Source of the DNA: Actinomycetota bacterium
GTDB taxonomy: Bacteria > Actinomycetota > Actinomycetes > S36-B12 > GCA-2699445
Direction of reading: 5' to 3'
NCBI GenBank assembly: GCA_020438795.1
Contig: JAGQTY010000033.1
Coordinates: 1-36,795 of the forward strand
Length of the DNA: 36,795 nt
Shown here: positions 16,376 to 25,281 of the stretch, piece by piece
Numbering within the stretch: position 1 is the first letter of the stretch
Layout: every line of letters starts with the position of its first letter
Notes under the pieces: model-generated
Told to the model about the DNA's origin: nothing
What the model saw: the letters and a program-made list of their open reading frames with translations, nothing else
Database searches by the model: none
Position numbers and translations under genes: made by a program

Positions 16376-16451
16376 ATCGATACCTTGCCAGGTACATCCG
16401 ACTGGCAAGCGTCGTGTCACCCCAACACCGTGGAGATGGCAGAGCTCAGGC

Positions 16452-17414
16452 TCAGCCCTTGAAATGATCGTGGCCGCCCCGGCCACTCCACAGTCGACCG
16501 TTCACTGCCACCCCAGCGCCCTGCGTATCCGGTCCCAGTGCCCTGCCGATACGGCTGAACATGGCCGGCAGCGCCGCATCCTCAGGGAAGGTGGCGACCA
16601 GCGCATGGTCGTCCCCACCTGCGAGGATCCAGGTCAACGGGTCGACGTTGAACGCCGACGACGTCTCGAGCAGCTGATCCGGCACGGGGAGCTGATCCGG
16701 GTCGACGTCGATCAGGACATCAGAGGCAACCGCGAGGTGGCGCAGGTCTGCCAGCAGACCGTCACTGACATCGATCATGGCGGTGGCTCCTGCGGCAGCC
16801 GCCTCAGGGCCGCTCGGATACGGGGGTGTGGGTACCTGATAGGCCGCAACGAGCGCACGAGGGGACCGGAAGCCCCTGGACAGGACGGTCAGCCCGGCGG
16901 CCGCCCACCCCTGTCGCCCGGCGATCGCCACAACGTCGCCCACCTGTGCCCCTGCGCGGGTGACGGGGCCCGGCCCGGGCAGTGCTCCCAGTGCCGTGAC
17001 GCTGACACACGTGTTCTCCGCCGCGACCAGGTCGCCTCCGGCCAGCGTGGCGCCGGCGACCGCCGCCTCCTCGGTGAGACCCGCCACGAGTTCGCTGACC
17101 CATTGCGCAGGCGTGTCAGACGGTATCGCCAGTGAGACCAGCAGCGCCCTGGGCACCCCGCCCATCGCCGCGATGTCGGTCATGGCTGCGGCGGCGGCTC
17201 GTCGGCCGACCTCCTGCGCGCCGCACCACTCAGGCCGGTAGTGCCGACCCTCGACCATCGTGTCGACGCTGGCGATCGTCGCCCCCCCGAGGTTCATGAC
17301 GGCCGCGTCGTCTCCGATTCCGAGGGTGACGACTCCTCGGGTGTCAGTCCCGATCGACTCCGCGATCCGGCTGATCATTCCGAACTCGCCCAACTCGGCA
17401 ACTGTCTCACCCAC
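16452..17414 (-). CDS. thiL: Thiamine-monophosphate kinase
   Basis: ThiL phosphorylates thiamine monophosphate to thiamine diphosphate with ATP. The 320-residue frame starts at GTG 17414 (VGETVAELGEFGMISRI) with GGAG five bases upstream. Family motifs are LGIGDDAAV near the N-terminus, SVDTMVEGRHY, AMTDIAAMGG, a GGDLVAAEN segment and MIDVSDGLLADL. The open frame extends a further 137 codons upstream, but that part overlaps the divergent DUF3515 gene and does not look like ThiL. It is the first conserved gene to the right of the accessory segment. Confidence 0.95.
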   Translation of the reverse strand: MGETVAELGEFGMISRIAESIGTDTRGVVTLGIGDDAAVMNLGGATIASVDTMVEGRHYRPEWCGAQEVGRRAAAAAMTDIAAMGGVPRALLVSLAIPSDTPAQWVSELVAGLTEEAAVAGATLAGGDLVAAENTCVSVTALGALPGPGPVTRAGAQVGDVVAIAGRQGWAAAGLTVLSRGFRSPRALVAAYQVPTPPYPSGPEAAAAGATAMIDVSDGLLADLRHLAVASDVLIDVDPDQLPVPDQLLETSSAFNVDPLTWILAGGDDHALVATFPEDAALPAMFSRIGRALGPDTQGAGVAVNGRLWSGRGGHDHFKG

Positions 17415-17473
17415 TGCTCCGCCTTCCCGGTTCCGGTGCGGCCCTGCATCCGCCGCCCCGGACCGTCCCAGAC

Positions 17474-17479
17474 TATCCT
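17474..17479 (+). promoter_or_regulatory. -10 box of the DUF3515 gene
   Basis: TATCCT lies 11 bases before the ATG at 17491, so the mRNA would have only a few untranslated bases. No convincing -35 box is present. Confidence 0.35.
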
Positions 17480-17490
17480 CGCTTACAGGT

Positions 17491-17994
17491 ATGAGCACAC
17501 GAAGAGCGGGTGGGTGGATGCCACCGGGACGGACGCGAGCCACCCCGGCCCGACGATCACATCCGGGCGGCTCGACCCCCTGGTTCGTAGGCGTCATGTC
17601 GCTGCTGCTGCTGGGCGCCTGTGGCCGGGCAGTACCGCTGGACCCGCCCAGCCCGGGACCGCAGGACGCTGAGATCTGTGCCGCCATCCAGGCACGTCTT
17701 CCCGATCGGGTCGCAGGGGAATACCGGCTGTCGGTGAGCCCCGATGTCGCGAACACGGCGGCCTGGGGCTCACCGGCCATCACCTGGCGCTGTGGCGTGC
17801 CGCAACCGGACGCGTACGAGCCCACAGCTTCGGTCCTGAACCTCGACGAAGTGCTGTGGTTCCCGCAGCGGTCCGAGTCCGGGGTGCGCTACACCTCGGT
17901 CCAGCAGCCGCACATCGAGATCGAGGTACCGAGTCTCTATCCCGATCCGGCGTCGGTTCTCAAGTCTCTGAGTCCCTCGCTCCGAGCCGGGTGA
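17491..17994 (+). CDS. DUF3515 family lipoprotein
   Basis: The 167-residue product has a hydrophobic segment WFVGVMSLLLLGAC with a lipobox L-G-A-C (cysteine 44 from the ATG at 17491), so it is probably a lipoprotein on the outer face of the membrane. The long arginine-rich stretch before this segment is unusual and could mean a later start. The mature part has paired cysteines (EICAAIQARLP, ITWRCGVPQP) and ends with IEVPSLYPDP, typical of DUF3515. The same family member, Rv2980, lies beside ddl in mycobacteria. Function is unknown. It converges on ddl with only 11 bases between the stops. Confidence 0.85.
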   Translation: MSTRRAGGWMPPGRTRATPARRSHPGGSTPWFVGVMSLLLLGACGRAVPLDPPSPGPQDAEICAAIQARLPDRVAGEYRLSVSPDVANTAAWGSPAITWRCGVPQPDAYEPTASVLNLDEVLWFPQRSESGVRYTSVQQPHIEIEVPSLYPDPASVLKSLSPSLRAG

Positions 17995-18005
17995 GGCGGC
18001 TGCCC

Positions 18006-19106
18006 TCAGCGCAGTCCCGAGCCCCGCGCCAGCGCCTGTTCCAGCAGAACATCAAGCAGCTTCGCGTAGCCGACCCCGGTCTCCTGCCACATCCGCGGAT
18101 ACATGGAGATGGGCGTGAATCCGGGCATCGTGTTGATCTCGTTGATCACGATCCGGTCGTCCGGCGTGATGAAGAAGTCGACCCGGGCCAGGCCTTCGCA
18201 GGCGATCCCACGGAACGCCCGGATGGCCAGATCCTGGATGGTGGTCTGCAATGACGGATGGATGGGAGCCGGTACCAGCAGATCGACGCTGTCGTCGAGG
18301 TACTTGGCCTCGAAGTCGTAGAACTCGTGCCCCTCACGGACCCGGATCTCGGCGGGGACACTGGCGGACACGGAACCGTCTGCCCGCTGCAGGACCCCGC
18401 ATTCGATCTCGCGGGCATTCTCGACCGAGGCCTCGAGCACCAGTCGCGGATCGTGTCCCAGTGCATGATCGATGGCCGCCGCGAGCGACTCACGGTCGTG
18501 AACCTTCACCACACCCATGGAGGAACCGGCCCTCGCCGGTTTCACGAACAGTGGCCAGCCCAGACCCGCGCTGGCCGCGATCGCGGCGGCCGGATCGGCC
18601 TTCCACTCGTCACGGTGCAGCGTGTTCCAGCGGCCCACATCAAGTCCACCGGCTGCCAGTACGGTCTTGGTGAAGCCCTTATCCATGCACGCTGCCGACG
18701 CGAACACTCCCGAACCCACGAAAGGCAGCCCCGCCAGTTCGAAGAGCCCCTGAATGGAGCCGTCCTCGCCGTTCGGACCGTGCAGCACCGGGAACACCAC
18801 GTCCACCTGTTGCAGCCGCGCGGGACCCGAGTCCGGCCTGAACCAGATCCCCGGTTGGGACGGATCGAGGCTCAGTACAGCAGGCTCCCGACTGCCGTCG
18901 ACGGTGGGCAGCTGCCCACCGACCAGGCGCAGCCGCTTCAGGTCCTCAGTGCCCCGTACCCAGACTCCACTCTCGGTGATCCCGACCGGCACGACGTCAT
19001 ACTTGTCCCGATCCAGATGTTCCAGCACGCTGGCAGCGCTGATGCACGAGATCGCATGCTCACTGCTCCGGCCGCCATAGATCACTGCCACTGTGGTGCG
19101 AGTCAT
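18006..19106 (-). CDS. ddl: D-alanine--D-alanine ligase
   Basis: The 366-residue ATP-grasp enzyme joins two D-alanines for peptidoglycan precursors. Motifs include VIYGGRSSEHAISCISA at the N-terminus, the loop FVKPARAGSSMGV for ATP binding, LVLEASVENAREIECGVL, GLARVDFFI and the metal-binding EINTMPGFTP. The ATG at 19106 has no Shine-Dalgarno sequence; it sits 6 bases after a TAGGCT box, suggesting a leaderless mRNA. A serine-rich active-site loop fits the DdlA/DdlB type rather than a vancomycin-resistance VanA-type ligase, but the residue deciding D-Ala against D-Lac use was not checked in detail. Confidence 0.96.
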   Translation of the reverse strand: MTRTTVAVIYGGRSSEHAISCISAASVLEHLDRDKYDVVPVGITESGVWVRGTEDLKRLRLVGGQLPTVDGSREPAVLSLDPSQPGIWFRPDSGPARLQQVDVVFPVLHGPNGEDGSIQGLFELAGLPFVGSGVFASAACMDKGFTKTVLAAGGLDVGRWNTLHRDEWKADPAAAIAASAGLGWPLFVKPARAGSSMGVVKVHDRESLAAAIDHALGHDPRLVLEASVENAREIECGVLQRADGSVSASVPAEIRVREGHEFYDFEAKYLDDSVDLLVPAPIHPSLQTTIQDLAIRAFRGIACEGLARVDFFITPDDRIVINEINTMPGFTPISMYPRMWQETGVGYAKLLDVLLEQALARGSGLR

Positions 19107-19112
19107 GGCTTG

Positions 19113-19118
19113 AGCCTA
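19113..19118 (-). promoter_or_regulatory. -10 box placing the ddl start codon at the transcript start
   Basis: TAGGCT on the minus strand lies 6 bases before the ddl ATG, and no ribosome-binding site intervenes. The -35 region has no good match. Confidence 0.4.
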
Positions 19119-19149
19119 CCGGCATTGAGCCAGCGAGTACGGTTGCCCG

Positions 19150-19165
19150 GGCGGGCATGCCCGCC
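19150..19165. repeat. Perfect 16-base palindrome upstream of ddl
   Basis: GGCGGGCATGCCCGCC reads identically on both strands. It is about 45 bases upstream of the ddl start and 45 bases beyond the end of the histidine phosphatase gene. It lacks a loop and T-tract, so it fits a protein-binding operator better than a terminator, though part of a GC-rich terminator cannot be excluded. Confidence 0.5.
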
Positions 19166-19210
19166 TGCGTGAGGCGGCAGCCGTGCATCGCGCGTAGCGC
19201 ACTCAGGTAC

Positions 19211-19837
19211 TCAGTGGTGCTCGGCACTGCCCTTCAGTGACGGCACTTCTGCGTTCCAGGTCCTGATCACGTGCTGTTCATGCTCGAAGCCGAGTCTGCT
19301 CAGCGCGCCCGGGTTCAGGGCGAACATTCTTCCGTCCACGGCGGGCAGTCCGAGCCAGGTGGCGGTCAGGATCCTCAGGAAGTGCCCGTGTGCCACCAGC
19401 GCGCAGTCCTGCCCGGCCTCCAGCACAGGCAGACAGTCGGCGATCACCTTCCGGGCCCGGTCGGCCACCTGCTCCGGCTGTTCGCCCGGCGTCTTGCCGG
19501 CCGGTATCGGGTCGCGCCAGATCGTCCAGGTCGGATCACCCAGGTCTGCGCGGATGTCCTTGGTGCGTCGCCCCTCGTATGCGCCGTAATCCCACTCGAG
19601 CAGGTCGGCGTCGGTCTCGCCCGTCAGACCGGCCAGGGCTGCGGTTCGCTGCGCGCGGCTCAACGGGCTGATGAGCACCCTGCCGAAGTTCATGCCGTCC
19701 AGGACCGGTCGCAGTTTGGCGGCATCCCGCTCGCCATCCTCGGTGAGGGGGAGGTCTGTGAGCCCGGTGTGCTGTCCCGACTTGCTCCATTCGGTCTCAC
19801 CGTGCCTGACGAGCACAATGACGCTCTTGATCGCCAT
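19211..19837 (-). CDS. Histidine phosphatase (phosphoglycerate mutase-like)
   Basis: The 208-residue protein belongs to the histidine phosphatase superfamily. RHGETEW at residues 11-17 holds the phosphorylated histidine, LEWDYGAYEG the catalytic acid, and VAHGHFLR the second histidine. Similar proteins include the acid phosphatase and broad-specificity cobC/gpmB-like types; the size is too small for a classical gpmA. Its ATG shares one base with the gpsA stop, so it belongs to the plsC-gpsA-phosphatase operon. A phosphatase in lipid-precursor or sugar-phosphate metabolism is plausible, but the substrate is unknown. Confidence 0.88.
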   Translation of the reverse strand: MAIKSVIVLVRHGETEWSKSGQHTGLTDLPLTEDGERDAAKLRPVLDGMNFGRVLISPLSRAQRTAALAGLTGETDADLLEWDYGAYEGRRTKDIRADLGDPTWTIWRDPIPAGKTPGEQPEQVADRARKVIADCLPVLEAGQDCALVAHGHFLRILTATWLGLPAVDGRMFALNPGALSRLGFEHEQHVIRTWNAEVPSLKGSAEHH

Positions 19838-20847
19838 CAGGAGTCCTGCCCCTGTTCCTCACGCACCGGGCGGCTCATCAGGTGGAACAGCATGTCCCTG
19901 GGCTTCATGCCGTGCACGACCACATTGACGACCTGCTCGGTGATGGGCATCTCCACGCCGGCGTCCCTGGCCATCTCCAGGATGGGTCCGCAGCTCTTCA
20001 CACCCTCGCAGGTCTGCTTGGTGACCGCGATGGTCTCCTCGACCGTGAGACCCTTGCCCAGGTTCTCCCCGAACGTGCGGTTGCGCGACAGCGACGATGT
20101 GCAGGTCGCCATCAGGTCACCGATGCCGGCGAGGCCCAGGTAGGTCATGGGGTTGGCGTTCAGTGCCGCTCCGAGTCTGGCCATCTCGGCCAGTCCACGG
20201 GTGATCAGGGTGGCCTGGGTGTTCTCGCCGAAACCCTGACCCACCGCCATGCCGTTGGCCAGCGCGATCACGTTCTTGACCGCCCCGCCGATCTCGACAC
20301 CAACGACATCGGTGGTGAAGTAGGGCCGGAAATACGATGTGCTGGACGCCTGCTGCAGCAGCCTGGCAGCATCCTCATCGATGCACGCCACGGTGGTCGC
20401 TGCCGGCTGACGCTCCACGAGCTCGCGAGCCAGGTTGGGACCCGAGACCACGGCAACCTGATCATCAGGTACCTGACCCACCTCTGCGAGCACCTGCGAC
20501 ATCCGCATCTTCGTGCCCTTCTCGATGCCCTTCATCAAGGTGACCAGCAGCGCTCCCTCCGGCACATCGGGCCGCCACGCGGTGAGGTTCTCACGCAGGG
20601 TCTGCGACGGGATCGCCATGACCACGATCTCGGCGCCGGCCAGCGCCTCAGCGGGATCGAGTGTGCAGTAGATCGAAGGGGGCAGCTCCAGGCCGGGGTG
20701 GTAGCGCTCGTTGACGTGCTTCGTGTTGATGTCCTCGACCACGTCGGGCTCCCTGGCCCACATGCTCACTTCGCCGCCGGCATCCGCCATGATCATTCCG
20801 TAGGCCGTGCCCATCGAACCACTGCCCATGATGGCGATCTTCGTCAT
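19837..20847 (-). CDS. gpsA: Glycerol-3-phosphate dehydrogenase [NAD(P)+]
   Basis: GpsA reduces dihydroxyacetone phosphate to sn-glycerol 3-phosphate for phospholipid synthesis. The 336 residues begin with IAIMGSGSMGTAYG, the dinucleotide-binding loop. Other family stretches are VVMAIPSQTLRENL, VSGPNLARELV, and GGAVKNVIALANGMAVGQGF with the catalytic lysine, followed by GLAGIGDLMATCTSSLSRN. A GAAGGA ribosome-binding site precedes the ATG. It follows plsC by 40 bases and is coupled to the phosphatase gene. Confidence 0.96.
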   Translation of the reverse strand: MTKIAIMGSGSMGTAYGMIMADAGGEVSMWAREPDVVEDINTKHVNERYHPGLELPPSIYCTLDPAEALAGAEIVVMAIPSQTLRENLTAWRPDVPEGALLVTLMKGIEKGTKMRMSQVLAEVGQVPDDQVAVVSGPNLARELVERQPAATTVACIDEDAARLLQQASSTSYFRPYFTTDVVGVEIGGAVKNVIALANGMAVGQGFGENTQATLITRGLAEMARLGAALNANPMTYLGLAGIGDLMATCTSSLSRNRTFGENLGKGLTVEETIAVTKQTCEGVKSCGPILEMARDAGVEMPITEQVVNVVVHGMKPRDMLFHLMSRPVREEQGQDS

Positions 20848-20887
20848 TGCTGTTCCTTCTCTGTTGGGGTGTTTCCTCGGTACTGGT

Positions 20888-21706
20888 TCATGACTGGGAC
20901 TCGGAGCTCGCTCCCGGTCCTTCTTCGGAGGCGCGGCGGCTCATCTCCTCATGTGCCGCCAGCCCCCGTACGACAGGAACCCGACGCTCCGCGCGGTAGT
21001 CCCAGCGATCCGGTGGTGGGGTCTCGTTGCGCAGCTCGGCCTCGAGTTCGGTGATGGCGTCCATGATCCTGGTGGTCGCCTCCTCGAGAACCGGCACTGT
21101 CAGGTCCAGCGCGCGCAGGTCCGCGAGGTCCACAGGGCCTCCCGCGATCACCGCCACCGGCTTGGGCGGGAACATGCGCAACTCCTTCTTATAGGGCCGC
21201 ATGATGCGGTGTCCTCCCCAATGAGCCAGAGGGATCACCGGGGCGTCGGCGGTGAGCGCGATTCGGGCGGCGCCGGTCTTTCCAGACATGGGCCACATCT
21301 GCGGATCCCGGCTGAGTGTGCCCTCGGGATAGACGACCACCGCCTCACCGGCCTCGACGGCCTCAACTGCCGAAGCAACGGCCTGCGCCGCATCCGCCGA
21401 ACCCCGGTGCACCGGGATCTGGTCTGCGCCGCTCATGATGCTGCCGAGCACGGGCGCCTCGAACAGGGCATCCTTGGCCAGGAAACGCGGCGGGCGCCCG
21501 GTGTCGTTCATGAAGTGGGCGATCAGAATCGGGTCGATCCATGAGATGTGGTTGGCCGCGATCACCATGCCGTCGCCCGGCCGCCCGAGATGCTCACGCC
21601 CCAGCCACTGCCGCCGCGTCCCGGCCATCATCGTTGGCCACAGGATGGCGAGGGCCGTGTTGTAGTAGGGGCCGGTACGAGCATCGGCCGGAAACGGAAA
21701 GACCAC
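20888..21706 (-). CDS. plsC: 1-acyl-sn-glycerol-3-phosphate acyltransferase-like protein
   Basis: The 272-residue PlsC-type acyltransferase transfers an acyl chain to lysophosphatidate or a similar acceptor at the membrane. The HX4D catalytic motif is NHISWID (H53, D58) and the glycerol-phosphate site is VYPEGTLSR. The gene starts at GTG with a strong GGGAGGTG ribosome-binding site. Located before gpsA, it makes a short phospholipid-precursor operon. The C-terminal 50 residues are charged and poorly conserved. The acceptor specificity is inferred only from the family and the operon. Confidence 0.9.
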   Translation of the reverse strand: MVFPFPADARTGPYYNTALAILWPTMMAGTRRQWLGREHLGRPGDGMVIAANHISWIDPILIAHFMNDTGRPPRFLAKDALFEAPVLGSIMSGADQIPVHRGSADAAQAVASAVEAVEAGEAVVVYPEGTLSRDPQMWPMSGKTGAARIALTADAPVIPLAHWGGHRIMRPYKKELRMFPPKPVAVIAGGPVDLADLRALDLTVPVLEEATTRIMDAITELEAELRNETPPPDRWDYRAERRVPVVRGLAAHEEMSRRASEEGPGASSESQS

Positions 21707-21822
21707 GGTTCACCTCCCTTGCGCATCATGGTGGAGGAAGATCATCTTGTCGAACCGAGTCGCCCACACTGCCCAACGCCGTTCACGTGACCGATACTGG
21801 AGGCGACCGGGAGGAGAACTGC

Positions 21823-22476
21823 ATGTCCAGCGCGTCGCTCGCCACTGGTGGCCGAGCCCCTGCGCAACCGCCGGACTGGAGCATCGTCATCCCGCTCAAG
21901 GACCTGGATGACTCGAAGTCGCGCATGACGCTGGCGCCACAGGTCCGCCGAAGGCTCGCCGCCGGATTCGCCGCCGACGTGATCGAGAGCTGCCTGCGCA
22001 CACCCACAGTGGGCCGCGTCGTAGTGGTGAGTCCACGGGCACCGGACCTCCCGGTGCTGAACGGTCGGGTCGAGGTGATCTCAGACGCTGGGCGGGGGGT
22101 CAACGAGGCGATCGTGCTGGCAGCCGAGGCCATTCCTGACGGACCCACAGCCGTGATCATGGCCGATCTGCCGAGCCTGCGGGCCCCGGACGTGGGCCGG
22201 TTCCTGGAGCAGTCCCGGGCGCATCGGCGCAGCTTCGTCTGCGATGCGGCTGGGATCGGCACCACCGCACTGGCTGCACAGCAGGCCTCATGGTTGAGAC
22301 CGGGATTCGGCCCCGGCAGCCGGGCTCGTCATCGCAGCGAGGACGCGCATGAACTGCCGGATCCGGCACTCTTCCGGCTCAGGCGCGATGTCGACACCCT
22401 TGTGGACCTCTTCGATGCCAGGCGCATCGGCGTCGGCGCACACACCGCCGACGCCCTGTTGAACGACGGCGGGTGA
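21823..22476 (+). CDS. cofC: 2-phospho-L-lactate/phosphoenolpyruvate guanylyltransferase
   Basis: This 217-residue nucleotidyltransferase of the CofC/FbiD family activates phosphoenolpyruvate or 2-phospholactate with GTP in the synthesis of coenzyme F420. Motifs are VIPLKDLDDSKSRM (about 22-35), VVVVSPRAPDLP, the metal-binding IMADLPSL and a C-terminal FGPGSRARHRS region. A strong GGGAGGAG site precedes the ATG. An open frame upstream overlaps plsC in antisense and is not part of the gene. The other F420 genes (fbiA, fbiB, fbiC) are not in the window. It lies between plsC and hup, close to the mycobacterial order. Confidence 0.9.
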   Translation: MSSASLATGGRAPAQPPDWSIVIPLKDLDDSKSRMTLAPQVRRRLAAGFAADVIESCLRTPTVGRVVVVSPRAPDLPVLNGRVEVISDAGRGVNEAIVLAAEAIPDGPTAVIMADLPSLRAPDVGRFLEQSRAHRRSFVCDAAGIGTTALAAQQASWLRPGFGPGSRARHRSEDAHELPDPALFRLRRDVDTLVDLFDARRIGVGAHTADALLNDGG

Positions 22477-22503
22477 CGTACGGAGCCTGCTGACTCAGCC
22501 GGT

Positions 22504-22810
22504 TCAGCTGCTCTTCTTCGCCGTGGTCTTCTTCGCCGTGGTCTTCTTCGCCGTTGACTTCTTGGCGGTCGTGGCCTTCTTCGCCGGCGCCTTCTTGGCC
22601 GCCGTGGTCTTCTTTGCGGTGGTGGTCTTCTTTGCGGTGGTGGCCTTCTTCGCGGGAGCCTTCTTGGCAGTCGTCTTCTTGGCAGTCGTCTTCGCGGTCG
22701 TGGCCTTCTTCGCAGTAGCCTTCTTCGCAGTAGCCTTCTTCGCCGGAGCCTTCTTCGCCGTTGACTTCTTGGCAGTGGTCTTCTTGGCCGGGGCCTTCTT
22801 GGCGGGTGCG
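22504..22810. repeat. Repetitive DNA encoding the HupB tail
   Basis: Near-identical 12-15 base units reading CTTCTTCGCC-GT-GT are repeated many times on the plus strand. They encode the lysine/alanine/threonine tail on the other strand. Such a stretch can change copy number by slippage. Confidence 0.7.
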
Positions 22811-23145
22811 CTCTCCTCTGCCTTGCGACCGGACGGCAGTTCGCGGGCACGATCCACGACTGCCTTGCGAGCACCGGAGACGAGTGCCTTGAAGTCCGCA
22901 CCTGGACGGAACTTCGGCACCTTCGTGGCCGCCACCTTCACGCTCTCCCCGGTCTTGGGGTTACGAGCCGTGCGGGCGTTGCGCGCCATGTTCTCGAAGA
23001 CACCGAAGCCCGAGAGTGAGACTTTCTCCCCACGGGCCACTGCCTTCTTGATCTCGTCCAGGACGGCGTCGAGGGTCTCGGTGGCCTCCGCACGACTCTT
23101 CTCCAGCCGGCCGGCCAGTGCTTCGATCAGCTCGCTTCTGTTCAC
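22504..23145 (-). CDS. hup: HU-type histone-like protein with lysine/alanine-rich tail (HupB)
   Basis: Residues 1-94 form a standard HU domain: MNRSELIEALAGRLEKSRAE, VSLSGFGVFENMARNARTAR (arm region) and NPKTGESVKVAATKVPKFRPG. A tail of about 100 residues (113-213) is built almost only of short units such as KKAPAKKATA and KKTTAKK. This two-part layout is the actinobacterial HupB, whose tail resembles eukaryotic histone H1 and binds and compacts DNA. The gene starts at GTG with GGGAGA upstream. The tail-coding DNA (22504-22810) is highly repetitive. It converges on cofC with 27 bases between. Confidence 0.95.
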   Translation of the reverse strand: MNRSELIEALAGRLEKSRAEATETLDAVLDEIKKAVARGEKVSLSGFGVFENMARNARTARNPKTGESVKVAATKVPKFRPGADFKALVSGARKAVVDRARELPSGRKAEESAPAKKAPAKKTTAKKSTAKKAPAKKATAKKATAKKATTAKTTAKKTTAKKAPAKKATTAKKTTTAKKTTAAKKAPAKKATTAKKSTAKKTTAKKTTAKKSS

Positions 23146-23264
23146 GAGGTCTCCCTTGAGTGAAGTTACGTGGATACGTTAGTCCCTATTGTCCGACAAC
23201 GCTGCCGCGACCCGCCGATTGCATCAGCCAGCAGCAATTGACCGGGCCGCGCTCGGCGCCGGAC

Positions 23265-23852
23265 TCACATTGTGGTGGGCAGGAAGTCCGGTCTGCTGGC
23301 CTCATATTCCTCGATCGCGGCATTGTGCTCCATGGTGATGTCTATGTCATCGAGCCCGTGCAGCATACGGAACCTCACATGGTCATCGACGTGGAAGTCC
23401 GCGGCATAGTCCCCCGCCCGGATCTCCTGGTTGTGCAGGTCGACCTCCACCTCGATGCCGGGAACCTCCTCGACCAGTTTCCAGAGGTGCTCGACCACGT
23501 CCTGGTCGACCAGGGCGGGCAGGAGACCGTTCTTGCCGGCGTTGCTCCGGAAGATGTCGGCGAAGCGGGAGGAGACGACGACTCGGATGCCGTGATCCTG
23601 CAACGCCCAGACAGCATGCTCCCGCGAGGACCCCGTCCCGAAATCAGGACCTGCGATCAGCACAGTGGCATCACTGTGATCCTCATGATTGATGAAGAAC
23701 AAGGGGTCGGTTCGCCACGCGTGGAAGAGCCCATCGGCGAAACCGGTCCGCGTGATGCGCTTGAGGAACTCTGCCGGGATGATCTGATCAGTGTCGACAT
23801 TGCTGCGCCGCAGCGGGGCCGCCTTGCCGCTGTGGATTCCGAACTTGTCCAT
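23265..23852 (-). CDS. leuD: 3-isopropylmalate dehydratase small subunit
   Basis: LeuD is the small, swivelling subunit of isopropylmalate isomerase, the second step in leucine synthesis, and works as a heterodimer with LeuC. The 195 residues show the expected order: [20 protein letters not shown], then [16 protein letters not shown] and [14 protein letters not shown], the substrate-recognition loop. The start lies one base after the leuC stop, so the two are translated together. No clear terminator follows; 119 bases separate it from hup. Confidence 0.96.
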   Translation of the reverse strand: MDKFGIHSGKAAPLRRSNVDTDQIIPAEFLKRITRTGFADGLFHAWRTDPLFFINHEDHSDATVLIAGPDFGTGSSREHAVWALQDHGIRVVVSSRFADIFRSNAGKNGLLPALVDQDVVEHLWKLVEEVPGIEVEVDLHNQEIRAGDYAADFHVDDHVRFRMLHGLDDIDITMEHNAAIEEYEASRPDFLPTTM

Positions 23853-23853
23853 C

Positions 23854-25266
23854 TCAGTTCCTCACTTCCAGGTCGGCGGGGGCGGCGAGTCTGCCTGCCA
23901 CCGCGGTTGCGGCCGCAACGGCGGGCGACACCAGATGCGTGCGTCCGCCGGGACCCTGGCGCCCTTCGAAGTTCCTGTTGGATGTCGAAGCGGCTCGTTC
24001 CTTGGGGGCGAGTTTGTCGGGGTTCATGGCCAGGCACATGGAACAGCCGGCTTCACGCCACTGTGCCCCGGCTTTGACGAAAACCCTGTCAAGGCCCTCC
24101 TCCTCAGCCTGGCGCTTGACCCTCACTGATCCGGGGACGATGAGCATGCGGACGCTGTCGGCGACGGAACGCTCCTCGAGCACCTGGGCAACTTCCCGCA
24201 GATCCTCGATCCGACCGTTGGTACATGACCCGACGAACACTGTGTCGACCTCGATATCGCGGATCGGCTGGCCTGCCGTCAACCCCATGTATTCCAGGGC
24301 GTTGCGTGCCGCCTGCTGTTCGGCCTCGGTCTCGAAGTCTTCCGGACTCGGAACCGAGTTGCCCAAGGGCGCTCCCTGACCGGGGTTGGTACCCCAGGTC
24401 ACGAAGGGGGTCAGTTCGGAGGCATCGATGGTCACCTCGGTATCGAACTGCGCGCCATCGTCGGTTCGCAGGGACGACCAGTAGGCCACTGCCTCGTTCC
24501 ACTCCTCGCCAACCGGCGCATGGTCGCGGCCCTTGAGATAGTCGAACGTGACGTTGTCGGGCGCGATCATTCCCGCTCGAGCGCCCGCCTCGATCGACAT
24601 GTTGCAGACGGTCATTCGCTCCTCCATGCTCAGAGATTCGATGACGCTGCCCCGGTACTCGATCACATGCCCCTGTCCACCGCCGGTGCCGATCCTGGCG
24701 ATGATCGCCAGAATAACGTCCTTGGCGGTGACGCCCGCGGGCCGCTCGCCCTCGACCGTGATGGACATGGTGCGGAACGGCTTGAGATGCAGTGTCTGGG
24801 TGGCCAGTACATGCTCCACCTCGGAGGTTCCGATACCGAAGGCCAGCGCGCCGAAGGCACCATGGGTCGAAGTGTGCGAATCTCCGCAAACCACAGTCAT
24901 ACCCGGCTGCGTCAGTCCGAGTTGCGGACCGACGACATGAACGATTCCCTGCTCGTCGTTGCCCAGGCTGTAGATGGGGACACCGAACTCGGCACAGTTG
25001 GTCCGCAGTGCGTCCAGCTGCAGCCGGCTGGTCTCGTCCGCGATCGGCTTGTCGATATCGGTCGTGGGGACGTTGTGATCCTCCGTCGCCAGCGTCAGGT
25101 CCGGTCGTCGCACCCGACGTCCGCTCAGGCGCATCGCCTCGAACGCCTGCGGGCTGGTCACCTCATGGATCAGGTGCAGGTCGATGTACAGCAGATCCGG
25201 CTGCCCTTCGCCGGGTTCCGAGATCACGTGTGCGTTCCACACCTTCTCCGCCATGGTCGCTGCCAT
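23854..25266 (-). CDS. leuC: 3-isopropylmalate dehydratase large subunit
   Basis: LeuC carries the [4Fe-4S] cluster of isopropylmalate isomerase. The 470 residues begin [20 protein letters not shown] from ATG 25266, chosen because AAGGAGG sits just upstream; a longer frame adds 12 residues without such a site. Typical segments are [35 protein letters not shown] and [11 protein letters not shown], which provide the cluster cysteines. It forms the leuCD operon and is divergent from an IclR-type regulator gene across a repeat-rich region. Confidence 0.96.
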   Translation of the reverse strand: MAATMAEKVWNAHVISEPGEGQPDLLYIDLHLIHEVTSPQAFEAMRLSGRRVRRPDLTLATEDHNVPTTDIDKPIADETSRLQLDALRTNCAEFGVPIYSLGNDEQGIVHVVGPQLGLTQPGMTVVCGDSHTSTHGAFGALAFGIGTSEVEHVLATQTLHLKPFRTMSITVEGERPAGVTAKDVILAIIARIGTGGGQGHVIEYRGSVIESLSMEERMTVCNMSIEAGARAGMIAPDNVTFDYLKGRDHAPVGEEWNEAVAYWSSLRTDDGAQFDTEVTIDASELTPFVTWGTNPGQGAPLGNSVPSPEDFETEAEQQAARNALEYMGLTAGQPIRDIEVDTVFVGSCTNGRIEDLREVAQVLEERSVADSVRMLIVPGSVRVKRQAEEEGLDRVFVKAGAQWREAGCSMCLAMNPDKLAPKERAASTSNRNFEGRQGPGGRTHLVSPAVAAATAVAGRLAAPADLEVRN

Positions 25267-25281
25267 GTTGCCTCCTTCGTC

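Noticed and set aside
16376..16486. Longer start for the zinc-ribbon array protein
   Set aside because: The added 37 residues overlap the thiL 3' end and do not fit the repeat pattern, whereas ATG 16375 starts just before unit 1.
22523..23182. Plus-strand frame encoding a very hydrophobic F/A/V-rich protein opposite hup
   Set aside because: The hydrophobic repeats are the antisense of lysine/alanine codons in the HupB tail. It has no independent support as a membrane protein.
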